DNA of 64,000 bases from JABAAI01 sp965261955 (GCA_965261955.1 CBDHEM010000069.1:1178001-1242000), one strand, 5' to 3'; shown: positions 26,440 through 35,750, counted from the first letter of the stretch. Numbers and translations: made by a program. Notes: generated by a model not told the origin, from the sequence alone.

Positions 26440-27723
26440 GGAGGTTTTGGTGGCATCAATGTCGCCCGTAGTTTAGGGAATAAAAAAAATGTTCATGCGA
26501 CTCTGATAGATCGCCGTAACCATCATCTCTTTCAACCCCTGCTGTATCAAGTCGCCATAGCGGCCCTTTCGCCTGCGGATATTGCGACACCTATACGTTC
26601 CGTTCTTTCTTCTTATGAAAATATGAGTGTACTTTTGGGGGATGTTACGAAGGTAGATTTAGCCAAAAATACGATAGAAACAGAGCATGGTCCCCATGAT
26701 TACGACTATTTAGTTTTAGCTTGTGGATCCCACCACAGCTATTTTGGCCATGATGAATGGGAAAGTCGTGCTCCGGGATTAAAATCGATAGAAGAAGCCA
26801 CAGAAATTCGACGTCGAGTTCTCATGGCCTTTGAAATGGCTGAAGTAGAAAAAGATCCGAAACGTCAACAGGAGTTGCTGACCTTTGTCATTATAGGTGG
26901 TGGTCCCACTGGTGTGGAGTTAGCCGGAGCCATTGGTGAAATAGCTCATTTTACGTTGTCGAAAAATTTTTCACATATTAACTTAGATCAAGTGAACGTC
27001 ACCCTAATAGATGCTGGAGAGAATGTGCTTTCTGCTTTCCATCCCAAGTTGTCTATGAAGGCAAGACGATCTCTAGAAAAGTTAGGTGTGAATGTAATCC
27101 CGAAAACAATCGTTACAGACATCAATAGTAAAGGAGTGCAAGCGGGAGATCGCTTTATCGCTACGAGTACGGTGCTTTGGGCCGCAGGTGTGCGGGCGGA
27201 AGGTTTGAATCAAATACTGGCTGTGCCTCTGTCAAAAGATGGACGGGTTATTGTACAGAAAGATTTGAGTGTAGATAAATATCGAAATGTTTTTGTGATT
27301 GGAGATCAGGCTTATTTTAGTGGGAAAAACGGCCATCCTCTCCCCGGCCTTGCTCCTGTGGCTATACAAATGGGTTCCCACGTGGGAAAAAATATCCTTA
27401 GGGATATGAAAGCCAAAGAGCGCCAAGATTTTCGATATATTGATAAAGGCATGATGGCAACGATTGGAAGGGGTTCGGCGGTTTTAGAAGTTGGGAAGAT
27501 ACGTATCAGTGGTCCTATCGCTTGGTTAGCTTGGCTTTTCGTTCATATTCTTTATTTAATTGGATTTAAGAATCGTTGGAGTGTATTTATGCAGTGGTGT
27601 TGGTCCTATCTCACTTTATCTAGAGGAGCGCGATTGATTACTTCTCGCAATTGGAAAGCAAAAAAGCGTATTGAATTGACTAGACGTTATCTAGATATCT
27701 TTAATGAAAACCGGAAAAAATAA
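26413..27723 (+). CDS. ndh: Type II NADH dehydrogenase (NDH-2)
   Basis: Single-subunit, non-proton-pumping NADH:quinone oxidoreductase. The FAD site is VVIVGGGFGGINVARSLGN at the N terminus, followed by RRNHHLFQPLLYQVA. The NADH site is FVIIGGGPTGVELAGAIGE (about residue 157). ATSTVLWAAGVRAEG and NVFVIGDQAYFSGKNG close the FAD domain, and QMGSHVGKNIL follows. A C-terminal amphipathic/hydrophobic part (residues about 360-400) fits peripheral membrane attachment. The 436 residues match the family length. The 5' end is partly duplicated upstream (see repeat). Confidence 0.95.
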   Translation: MKKHVVIVGGGFGGINVARSLGNKKNVHATLIDRRNHHLFQPLLYQVAIAALSPADIATPIRSVLSSYENMSVLLGDVTKVDLAKNTIETEHGPHDYDYLVLACGSHHSYFGHDEWESRAPGLKSIEEATEIRRRVLMAFEMAEVEKDPKRQQELLTFVIIGGGPTGVELAGAIGEIAHFTLSKNFSHINLDQVNVTLIDAGENVLSAFHPKLSMKARRSLEKLGVNVIPKTIVTDINSKGVQAGDRFIATSTVLWAAGVRAEGLNQILAVPLSKDGRVIVQKDLSVDKYRNVFVIGDQAYFSGKNGHPLPGLAPVAIQMGSHVGKNILRDMKAKERQDFRYIDKGMMATIGRGSAVLEVGKIRISGPIAWLAWLFVHILYLIGFKNRWSVFMQWCWSYLTLSRGARLITSRNWKAKKRIELTRRYLDIFNENRKK

Positions 27724-27843
27724 CAAAGCGAAGCAAATGAATAGTTGTTTTTGTGATATTTTTTCTGGTTTGATAAAATATATGAATCCTGCTTGTCACC
27801 TTTCCCATCTTTTACAGTTTGACTAAACTTACTGTGTAGTTTT

Positions 27844-28218
27844 ATGCCAACAATCAATCAATTAGTGAAAAAAGGACGTAAAGCCTATCGGGCTACTTCT
27901 AAGTCACCAGCACTTTCCAATTCTCCCCAAAGGCGTGGTGTTTGTACCCGTGTGATGACGTCTACGCCAAAAAAACCGAATTCGGCTCTTCGTAAGGTGG
28001 CCCGTGTTCGTCTAACGACTGGGATAGAAGTTACAGCTTATATACCGGGGGAAGGGCACAATCTGCAAGAACACAATGTCGTATTGGTTCGGGGAGGCCG
28101 AGTGAAAGACCTTCCGGGTGTGCGTTATCATATTGTACGAGGTGCTTTGGATACTCTTGGTGTCGATAAAAGAAGCCAGTCTAGATCAAAATACGGAACG
28201 AAACGACCAAAAGCCTGA
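27844..28218 (+). CDS. rpsL: 30S ribosomal protein S12
   Basis: Decoding-centre protein. The 124-residue product has PTINQLVKKGRK, then TSTPKKPNSALRKVARVRLT with the conserved Lys whose changes give streptomycin resistance, and GGRVKDLPGVRYHIVRG. First gene of rpsL-rpsG-fusA. A truncated paralog lies at 20095. Confidence 0.98.
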   Translation: MPTINQLVKKGRKAYRATSKSPALSNSPQRRGVCTRVMTSTPKKPNSALRKVARVRLTTGIEVTAYIPGEGHNLQEHNVVLVRGGRVKDLPGVRYHIVRGALDTLGVDKRSQSRSKYGTKRPKA

Positions 28219-28307
28219 TGATACTTCTACTTTTTCTATTTCTATCAAGGTACATCAAGATACTTTCCGAATATTTCTCAAAATTGTGAGTTGGGTATTT
28301 TTGCTAT

Positions 28308-28781
28308 ATGTCACGCAGAGCTAAAACTATAGGTGCAAGGAGTATTGATCCTGATCCCGTGTATGGAGACGTGGAAGTGGCGTCCTTTGTTAATTTTATG
28401 ACACGGGATGGAAAGAGATCTTTGTCTCAGCGTATTTTTTATGAAGCCATGTCTATCATTAGGGAGAAAGCTTCCAAAGAAGGAATTGAAATATTTAAAA
28501 AGGCCCTCGAACAAATTAAACCGCCCTTAGAAGTTCGCTCTCGGCGTGTGGGTGGTGTTACCTATCAAATACCTCGTGAGGTTCGTCCAGAGCGTAAAAA
28601 AACTTTAGCCATACGATGGCTTGTGAATAATGCACGAAGTCGTAAGGAGAAGGGTATGGCTGCTAAACTTGCTGCCGAGCTTATGGATGCAGCTAATGGG
28701 CAAGGTGGTGCCTTTAAGAAGCGTAGCGATACGCGTCGTATGGCCGATGCAAATAAGGCTTTTAGCCATTATCGTTGGTAG
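28308..28781 (+). CDS. rpsG: 30S ribosomal protein S7
   Basis: Nucleates 30S head assembly. The 157 residues begin MSRRAKTIGARSIDPDPVYG and include FVNFMTRDGKRSLSQRIFYE and PPLEVRSRRVGGVTYQIPRE. It lies between rpsL and fusA, with 89 bases before it and 14 after it. Confidence 0.98.
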   Translation: MSRRAKTIGARSIDPDPVYGDVEVASFVNFMTRDGKRSLSQRIFYEAMSIIREKASKEGIEIFKKALEQIKPPLEVRSRRVGGVTYQIPREVRPERKKTLAIRWLVNNARSRKEKGMAAKLAAELMDAANGQGGAFKKRSDTRRMADANKAFSHYRW

Positions 28782-28795
28782 CAGGCTCTTGAGTT

Positions 28796-30898
28796 ATGGC
28801 ACGAGATGTTTCACTAGAGCATACGCGTAATATTGGTATAATGGCTCACATTGATGCCGGTAAGACAACGACCACAGAACGTATTTTATACTACACTGGT
28901 AGAACTTACAAGATTGGTGAGGTCCATGAGGGCGCTGCTGAGATGGACTGGATGGAGCAAGAAAAAGAACGAGGTATTACAATCACATCTGCGGCAACGA
29001 CAACTTTTTGGGAGGGCTCTGAGAACAAACAGCCCAAACACCGCATCAATATAATAGATACTCCGGGCCATGTTGATTTCACTGTAGAAGTGGAGCGTTC
29101 TCTCCGGGTTTTGGATGGTTCTGTTGCCGTTTATGATGGAGTAGCTGGAGTGGAGCCACAAACAGAAACCGTTTGGCGTCAGGCGGATCGTTACGGAGTG
29201 CCTCGTATTTGTTTTATCAATAAAATGGATCGAATGGGTGCGGACTTTTTCTTTTCCCATCAGTCGATTTGTGAGCGTTTAGGGGCGAATGCGCTTCCTA
29301 TCCAACTACCCATAGGAAGTGAAGCGGACTTTAAAGGTGTTGTTGATCTTGTGAGTAATCGTGCGATTATTTGGAGTGGAGAAGAACTGGGTGCGAAATT
29401 TTCTTATGAGGAAATACCAGCAGAGCTAAAAGAGCAGGCGGCGGAATATCGTACTAAGCTTCTTGACGCTGTCGCAGAGTTTGACGATGAATTGCTAGAA
29501 AAATATCTTGAAGAGAGTGATATTGGGGAAGAAGATTTGAAAAAATTGATTCGCATAGGGACTCTTTCGATGAAAATATTTCCTGTTTTGTGTGGTTCTG
29601 CCTTCAAAAACAAGGGGGTACAGACACTTTTGGATGCGGTCTTAGATTATTTACCTTCTCCACTTGATGTCCCTTCAATTACTGGAACTGAGATTGATGA
29701 TGAGGATAAGGAAGTGACTCGTAAAACGAATGATAACGATGCTTTTTCTGCGCTAGCTTTTAAAGTAGTGTCAGATCCCTTTGTTGGAAAACTTACTTAC
29801 TTTCGCGTCTATTCAGGTACATTACAGAAGGGTTCGTATATTTTGAATTCAAGCAATGGCAAGAGGGAGCGCGTGGGCCGTCTTTTGCAAATGCATGCGA
29901 ATAATCGCGAAGAAATAGAAGAGGTTTATGCTGGTGATATTGCGGCTTCTGTTGGATTGAAAAGCACGTCTACTGGTGATACTCTTTGTCATGAGAAAGA
30001 AACTATTATTTTAGAAAGAATGGTTTTTCCTGAGCCTGTCATTGACCTAGCTATTGAGCCACATACACGAGCCGATCAGGAAAAGTTGAGTACAGCTTTG
30101 GGTCGTCTTGCAGATGAGGACCCTACTTTCCGTATAAAAATGGATGTGGAAACGGGGCAAACTATTATCTCAGGTATGGGAGAGTTACATCTGGAAATTA
30201 TTGTAGATCGTTTGAAACGAGAATTTAAGGTAGGAGCTAATGTTGGTAAGCCACAAGTCGCCTATCGTGAGAGCATACGAAATGAAGTAGAACAAGAAGG
30301 AAAATATATTAAGCAGACAGGTGGACGAGGACAATACGGCCATTGTTGGTTACGTATCAAACCGAATGAAGTCGGTGCTGGACATAGCTTCAAAAATTCC
30401 CTTGTGGGAGGTTCTATACCTAGAGAATATGTACCAGCGATAGATAAGGGAATTCGAGAAGCGTTATTGAATGGAGTAGTTGCTGGTTACCCGGTTGTGG
30501 ATGTGGGTGTTGAGGTTTATGATGGTTCCTTTCATGACGTAGATTCTTCCGAGATGGCTTTTAAGATAGCCGCTTCCATGGCCTTGAGAGATGGCTTAAA
30601 ACGAGCGAAGCCTGTTTTGCTAGAGCCTATTATGGATGTAGAGGTTGTGACACCTGAGGATTATATTGGGGATGTTGTCGGTGATCTCAATCGTCGCCGT
30701 GGTCAAATCGCTTCGATGGATCCTCGGGGTAATGCCAGAGTTGTGCGTTCTGAAGTTCCGCTTTCTGAAATGTTTGGGTATGCCACAGATTTACGCAGTT
30801 TTACTCAAGGACGTGCTAGCTACACTATGCAGTTTAAAAACTATAAAGATGTACCCGCAAATATAGCTAAAGAACTGGCTGCTAAGTCAGCCGTCTAG
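28796..30898 (+). CDS. fusA: Elongation factor G
   Basis: Translocation GTPase of 700 residues. The G domain shows GIMAHIDAGKTTTTERILYY (P-loop), RGITITSAATT (switch), DTPGHVDFTVEVERSLRVLD and NKMDRMGADF. Domain IV has GGRGQYGHCWLRI, and the C-terminal domain has VVGDLNRRRGQIASM. It works with the recycling factor (frr, 8.3 kb). No tuf gene follows: the operon ends at the repeat-rich island. Confidence 0.98.
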   Translation: MARDVSLEHTRNIGIMAHIDAGKTTTTERILYYTGRTYKIGEVHEGAAEMDWMEQEKERGITITSAATTTFWEGSENKQPKHRINIIDTPGHVDFTVEVERSLRVLDGSVAVYDGVAGVEPQTETVWRQADRYGVPRICFINKMDRMGADFFFSHQSICERLGANALPIQLPIGSEADFKGVVDLVSNRAIIWSGEELGAKFSYEEIPAELKEQAAEYRTKLLDAVAEFDDELLEKYLEESDIGEEDLKKLIRIGTLSMKIFPVLCGSAFKNKGVQTLLDAVLDYLPSPLDVPSITGTEIDDEDKEVTRKTNDNDAFSALAFKVVSDPFVGKLTYFRVYSGTLQKGSYILNSSNGKRERVGRLLQMHANNREEIEEVYAGDIAASVGLKSTSTGDTLCHEKETIILERMVFPEPVIDLAIEPHTRADQEKLSTALGRLADEDPTFRIKMDVETGQTIISGMGELHLEIIVDRLKREFKVGANVGKPQVAYRESIRNEVEQEGKYIKQTGGRGQYGHCWLRIKPNEVGAGHSFKNSLVGGSIPREYVPAIDKGIREALLNGVVAGYPVVDVGVEVYDGSFHDVDSSEMAFKIAASMALRDGLKRAKPVLLEPIMDVEVVTPEDYIGDVVGDLNRRRGQIASMDPRGNARVVRSEVPLSEMFGYATDLRSFTQGRASYTMQFKNYKDVPANIAKELAAKSAV

Positions 30899-30974
30899 TT
30901 CTCTCTCTTCTCTCTTCTCTTTATCGATATCCAAGAATAATGTAGGAACTCCTCCCTCCCATTGAGGAAGAATC

Positions 30975-31445
30975 GGGAGCTTTGCGATTGGAAGGCTTTG
31001 CTATGAAAGGGAAAAGGGAGCTTTGCTGAGGCAAAGCCCCGATATTTAAGGGCGCGAAAAAGGCGGGGCTGTTGCGAAATGTTGGGAGGCGTTCGTGGTA
31101 GCTTGGTTGGGAAGAAGGCGTTCTGTGGAAAGCTTTGCGATGGAAAAGGGTTGCTCTCTTGGAAAGCTTTGCTGAGGCAAAGCCCACGATTTTAAGGGCG
31201 CGAAAAGGGCAAGGCTTCACGTGGAAAACAAGCAAAGCGTGGGAGGTTATCTTGGGAAGCTTTACCAAAGAGAAGCTTGGTTGGGAAGAAGGCGTTCTGT
31301 GGAGAGCTTTGCGAGTGGAAAGTTTGCCTATGTAAGGGAGGCTTTGCTGGAGCAAACCCCCGACTTTAAGGGTGCGAAAAAAGGCGAGGCTTCACGTGGA
31401 AAACAAGCGAAGCTGGGAGGTTATGAAGAAGAAGAAGAAATAGTC
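30975..31445. repeat. GC-rich hairpin repeat cluster A
   Basis: Three units of a repeat whose core is the hairpin GGCTTTGCTGAGGCAAAGCC followed by CGATTTTAAGGGCGCGAAAA. They start near 31008, 31165 and 31340. Units continue either with GGCTGTTGCGAAATGTTGGG or with GGCTTCACGTGGAAAACAAG. One unit contains a terminus of the small inverted-repeat element (31055). Short frames are open across it, but they follow the repeats and not a protein pattern. Confidence 0.85.
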
Positions 31446-31498
31446 GTCTGATTTTCTCGAATAAGGGCTGGACGGTCATACGCAAAGTAGAATTTAAT

Positions 31499-31517
31499 TT
31501 TATGGTCAGACCATAAA
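31499..31517. repeat. Perfect 19-bp palindrome
   Basis: TTTATGGTC and GACCATAAA flank a single central A. It abuts the start of inverted-repeat element copy 5. Confidence 0.6.
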
Positions 31518-31636
31518 GGGAGCGTCGCGAAATATAGGTTTATGGGAGGGAAAGGGCAAATAAAATGCCGTGAAACGTTGGTTTGAATCATTTTAGAAGG
31601 TCAACTTCCTATTTTTTTGTATCTTGCAACAGTTCC
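31517..31636 (+). mobile_element. Small inverted-repeat element, copy 5
   Basis: It begins GGAGCGTCGCGAAATATAGG, shares a long interior block with copy 1 at 4757 (ATGCCGTGAAACG-TGGTTTGAATCATT), and ends TGTATCTTGCAACAGTTCC. It lies after the broken GH16-like gene. Confidence 0.8.
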
Positions 31637-31710
31637 AACAAACAAATCACCATTCAAAAATATTGCAGAAGCCTCATCTCATCAATTATCTATATCAATC
31701 AAATCATCGA

Positions 31711-33416
31711 TTATCTATATACTGCGGGGATGTTCGTATAATGATTGGTTGGTTGATAAATACGAAGATAGTTAACCTTCATTTTAGTCTTTATTTTATT
31801 ATGAGTTGCGAATGGGTAACCCCAAGCTACTAGATCAAACGATGCCGGTAGATGCATAATCCCCACCTGCACAACAGGAAAACTACGAGAGCCCAAATGT
31901 AAAGGATTGTTTGCGGAAACACACTCCCACTACGCCCTTCTATGCGAAGAGCAATACTGCGATGTGGGATCAGTTGCAACTTAGCATGAACATCATGCAC
32001 TCGAATGTATTGACGATAACCAGATGGAGTCCATTCAAAAGCCCTTGTAATCGTGAATTCTTTATCCGCTCTGCTATAGGAATGACCAGAACAAGCTGGA
32101 AGATAATATATTTTTAGGTTATCAACATTCCAACTTTGACAAAATTGAAGATGAGTAGTGCTACTATACTCTTTAATCTTTGAAGATACCCCTGTGACCC
32201 TGCGGACATATACATGTTGGTAGTGGCCTGTTTGGTTAGGAATGTATTCTAGAAAATCAAACTCTGAACCTATGTATTTGAGAAGCTTTGTTACAGAATC
32301 AATACGAATAGAAGGATAGCCTTGTATGGCATGGCTTCTGGCTTCACCAGAATAACCAATGGTTGAAGACATATTGATATACGAGTGATTTCTCTTCATA
32401 TTGACCTTATATTCCATCTCTACATAGCCATATTTAAAAGTAAATTTACCTATAGTATTCAGGGCAGAGCCACATTTATATACTTTTGTGTAATAGTAAT
32501 AGCCATCCCCTACATTTTGGCAAGGGACTCCGTTCGCATCCGTATTTGGATTTTTAGGATAATTCCAAATACGATTATCTAGGGAGGCCATTCCAGTCCC
32601 GCTAAATTCTTCATTTAAGATTAAATGATAATTCGATTTGTTATAGATCATATTATCTGGTAGCGATGAGCTATGAGCGCCCGTAGTCACGATCTTTGGA
32701 GCATTTTTCACTCGGGACTCTTTTTGATAAAGGCAGTTATAGCGAGAGATATTTTTTGTTGTTTCGCAATTTGTCTCTGGGGGATGAATTGCAATATCTT
32801 GGTATGTCTTGAGACCTGTACTAGCGTTCGTAAAAGACACCTGTAGTTTCTCTGACTTAAAATCGTATGTATAATGGGAACGACTCGATGCTAGACCATC
32901 GACTGTATGAAAAACAACATAACCTTCTTTGGCTACGTAAATTTTGAGAGGGGAACATCTTGACGCTGGTGCTGGTGAAGAGGTGCATATCTGGTTAGTT
33001 GGAACATGCTTTTCTAAAGCAAAAACGCCAGCAACGCCTCCTTCGTTTATCAGTTTAGTGATATATATTTTGGTTGGTTCTGGGTAATTCCGAATACCCC
33101 AACCGATCATGAATTTACTATTATTCTTCCACCGAGGAATTTGAAAATGTTTCGTCGTCTCATAAACATCTATTCTGGGCAAGAGTGTGATGTGTTTTGT
33201 TTTTTCCCCATTCACCACTGTACCCATTCTAGGCCCTGATTTTGGATAATAGATGTCAGCTTCAGTTGTAGCGACATCAATAGGGCCATCCTCATCAGGG
33301 ACATCATCTTCAAGAGAAGTTTGATTGGCGTTCGACTCTTGCGAACAACTAGTCAAAAAAGAAAGAAATAGCCAAAATAAAACTAGAGAGCCAATGGCAT
33401 ATTTTCTTTGGTACAA
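31711..33416 (-). pseudogene. Frameshifted glycoside hydrolase family 16-like lipoprotein
   Basis: A lipoprotein signal (YAIGSLVLFWLFLSFLTSC) is followed by an N-terminal beta-rich part and a GH16-like domain. The domain has LNEEFSGTGMASLDNRIWNY (about residue 268), FTFKYGYVEMEYKV, and SEFDFLEYI (about residue 385), which matches the GH16 catalytic ExDxxE. FEWTPSGYRQYI follows. Near 31895-31915 the frame changes. The long frame ends in a 30-residue hydrophobic tail that does not fit (to 31830), while the overlapping frame gives GIMHLPASFD and TKMKVNYLRIYQ, the usual GH16 C terminus (to 31711). The start (TTG at 33416) is inferred from the paralog at 34879. Beta-glucan hydrolysis is a family-based guess. 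Confidence 0.75.
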
Positions 33417-33441
33417 CGAGTCAGTTGCCCTCAAGCAAAGC

Positions 33442-34120
33442 TCAATTATTTTGGTCAGGAAGCATATCATCATAGTTGATTCGTAATTCCTCAGAGGAAG
33501 CAGTTGTAGATATAGTATAACTACTGCCGGCGATCACTCCAATATTAATGGTAAAATATTCCCCCTTCGGCGGTAGCATTGGATTACCATGGGTAAGCGA
33601 ATTATTAGGTGTCTGGGATGGTCTTAGGCGAAAGGTATAGTCACTAGCTCCAGCTGGGATTGTAATGGTAAGTGTCTCATCGTTCTCATCAACAGTTGCT
33701 ACTATTCTTCTGTTTCTATTCTCATCTATAAAATAAAACTTATACCAGATCTCAGTCACATCACCATTAGTCAATTTAGCATTATTTGCAAATAAACCAG
33801 TCTTTGTATAGTATTCAGTGAGTGTACGGCTACTCCCGTTCGGGGCAAAGACCTTCCACCCCAAGGTAAGCGTTAAGGGGATCACCCATTGGTCCTCCAC
33901 TTCTGCTCACTGTATACACGGGCAGATAATCATCTTTGATTGTATTGGTGATCGCTCTCTGCTCGGTGCAGAGAGTGCTATTACACTTCAAAGACAATTG
34001 TACTGTGGGCCCCATGGGTTCAGCGTCTGAGCCACCGCCGCCACTATTACCACAGGCAAACGTCAGGGTAAATATCAGCGAATAAAGGATAAAAGAAATC
34101 TTGTTCCACTTTATTTGCAT
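33442..34120 (-). pseudogene. Frameshifted beta-sandwich lipoprotein, cassette copy B
   Basis: The first frame (from 34120) encodes a lipoprotein signal SFILYSLIFTLTFACGNSGG and the segment REITNTIKDDYLPVYTVSRSG in its own variant. Near 33895-33905 the reading frame must shift. The second frame continues LTLTLGWKV, FYFIDENRNRR, LTITIPAGASDYTFRLRPSQ and ends STTASSEELRINYD. The intact paralog at 34906-35574 covers both parts in one frame, so this copy carries an indel. No homopolymer marks the site. The repeated ITIPAG...FRL pattern resembles Calx-beta-like sandwiches. Function unknown; likely on a cell or outer-membrane surface. Confidence 0.75.
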
Positions 34121-34194
34121 AGCGGCGTCGTGTCCCTTCATTCATTATTTTGTCAATTTTTTTTGTAAGTGTTCCCCAAAAATGGATGCATATT

Positions 34195-34480
34195 GTGGAA
34201 GGCGTTCTGTGGTAGGCTTTGCTGAGCAAAGCTAGCGATTTTAAGAGCACAAAAAGGCAAGGCTCACATGGGAAACAGGCGAAGCTGGGAGGTTATCTTG
34301 GGAAGATTTGCTATGGTAGGCTTTGCTGGGGCAAAGCCCCGATATTTAAGGGCGCGAAAAAGGCAAGGCAGGTGCGAAATGTTGGGAGGCGTTCGTGGTA
34401 GGCTTTACGATTGGATGGGTTTACCAAGGTAAAGCCAGAGCAAAGCTCCCAATATTAAGGGCACGAAAAAGACAAGGCTG
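34195..34480. repeat. GC-rich hairpin repeat cluster B
   Basis: Three further units of the GGCTTTGCTG-type hairpin repeat begin near 34211, 34319 and 34425. Each is followed by TTAAGGGCGCGAAAAAGGCA or a close variant. The last runs directly into inverted-repeat element copy 6. The cluster separates the two lipoprotein cassettes. Confidence 0.8.
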
Positions 34481-34590
34481 GTGCGAAATATAAAGAAGTG
34501 CAAATAGAGCGCTATAAAATATCACTTTAAGGCATTTTATACAGATTTAAGACAAGCATTTCTCTTGTTTTTTGTATTTTGCAAAGCCCC
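34475..34590 (+). mobile_element. Small inverted-repeat element, copy 6
   Basis: It begins GGCTGGTGCGAAATATAAAG, contains AAGGCATTTTATACAGATTT, and ends TTGTATTTTGCAAAGCCCC. With the next ~145 bases it is nearly identical to 35743-36005. Confidence 0.85.
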
Positions 34591-34597
34591 TCTATTT

Positions 34598-34879
34598 TTA
34601 CTTTTTTATGGGGTCATTTTCATGGTGGGTGAAATGTAGCATGCGTTGGCATTCCGCTTCTGAAAGACCGGTCATAGAAGAAATTTGAGATATGAAATGG
34701 CCATTAGCGTACATCTTTTTAAAGATTTCTGCCTTACCGATATTGATAGGGGCATCCTCAGGGACATCCTCTTCAAAAGAAGTTTGACTGGCGTTCGACT
34801 CTTTCGAACAACTAGTCAAAAAAGAAAGAAATAGCCAAAATAAAACTAAGGAGCCAATCGCATATTTTCTTGGGTACAC
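34598..34879 (-). CDS. Chimeric lipoprotein: GH16-lipoprotein signal fused to nuclease C terminus
   Basis: A 93-residue frame with a GTG start. Residues 1-48 copy the N terminus of the GH16-like lipoprotein (YAIGSLVLFWLFLSFLTSC, then KESNASQTSFEEDVPE). Residues about 49-93 copy the end of the nuclease encoded at 35870 (KAEIFKKMYANG, ISSMTGLSEAECQRML, FTHHENDPIKK), in frame. GAGAGGGATG upstream is a plausible ribosome binding site. It is probably a recombination product: the second gene of the duplicated cassette lost everything after its signal peptide. Whether it is expressed is unknown. Confidence 0.75.
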   Translation of the reverse strand: MYPRKYAIGSLVLFWLFLSFLTSCSKESNASQTSFEEDVPEDAPINIGKAEIFKKMYANGHFISQISSMTGLSEAECQRMLHFTHHENDPIKK

Positions 34880-34905
34880 TCTTGATCATCCCTCTCAAGC
34901 AAAGC

Positions 34906-35574
34906 TCAATTATCGCTGTCTATTGGTTTATTATCATAGTTGATTTTTAATTCCTCAGAGGAAGCAGTAGTAGATACAGTATGGCCACTGTTGGCGGTCA
35001 CAATATTCTCAATTTCTATATTAATGGTACCAAAGGAGCCAGGAGTAGCTCTGTCGCTTACTGGTGTGCTTGCATAAGGCTCCTGGGATGGTTTTAGGCG
35101 AAAGGATTGGCTACTAACTCCAGCTGGGATTGTAATGGTAAATGTCTGAGCCATATCATCAACGACAATGCCTTGTATTGTGCTTATTCTGGTTCCACCA
35201 CTGATAAAATAAAACTTATACAGGACCGGATACCCTTGATTAGGCTGAGAGCCGAAGAAACCAATATCACCATAGTATTTAGTAGCCATACCGTTCCCGT
35301 TCGAGGATGAAACACTCCACTTCATGGTAAGTATTAAGTCAGAAGTGAGATCTCCATTTCTGCTCACTGTATACATAGGCAGATAATCATCTTTGATTGT
35401 ATTGGTGATCTCTCTGTTCGTGGTGCAGTTAGTGCTATTACACTCTAAAGCTAATTGTACTGTGAGTCCTGTGTCTGAGCCACCACCACCGCCGCCACTA
35501 TTGCCGCAGGCGAACATCAGGGTAAATATCAGCGAATAGGTGATAAAAGAAATCTTGTTTTGTTTTGTTGTCAT
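34906..35574 (-). CDS. Beta-sandwich lipoprotein, cassette copy A
   Basis: The intact 222-residue member of the duplicated pair. The signal SFITYSLIFTLMFACGNSGG gives a lipobox-like Cys followed by a Gly-rich tether. The mature part is beta-rich with FTITIPAGVSSQSFRLKPSQ and ends TASSEELKINYDN. No enzyme motif is visible. The ITIPAG...FRL pattern is reminiscent of Calx-beta/Ig-like modules. It is followed after 26 bases by the chimeric frame, just as copy B is followed by the GH16-like gene. I do not recognise a named family. Confidence 0.75.
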   Translation of the reverse strand: MTTKQNKISFITYSLIFTLMFACGNSGGGGGGSDTGLTVQLALECNSTNCTTNREITNTIKDDYLPMYTVSRNGDLTSDLILTMKWSVSSSNGNGMATKYYGDIGFFGSQPNQGYPVLYKFYFISGGTRISTIQGIVVDDMAQTFTITIPAGVSSQSFRLKPSQEPYASTPVSDRATPGSFGTINIEIENIVTANSGHTVSTTASSEELKINYDNKPIDSDN

Positions 35575-35689
35575 AGTGATATGATACCCCCTAATTCACT
35601 AGTTCGTCGATGTTTTTTTATAAGTGCTCCCAAAAAATGGATACATATTGTGGGCTCTCTTGGGAGCTTTCCTAAAGGGAACTTACCTG

Positions 35690-35750
35690 TGGTAGGCTTT
35701 GCTGGAGCAAAGCTCACGACTTTAAGGGCGCGAAAAAGGCAAGGCTGTTG
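35690..35750. repeat. GC-rich hairpin repeat unit C
   Basis: A single unit (GGCTTTGCTGGAGCAAAGCT, then CGACTTTAAGGGCGCGAAAA) sits upstream of the intact lipoprotein gene and runs into inverted-repeat element copy 7. Confidence 0.8.

Noticed and set aside
31221..31451. Short frames in the hairpin repeats (also 34219-34401, 35560-35775)
   Set aside because: They track the repeat sequence and lack ribosome binding sites. Their similarity to each other comes from the DNA repeat.
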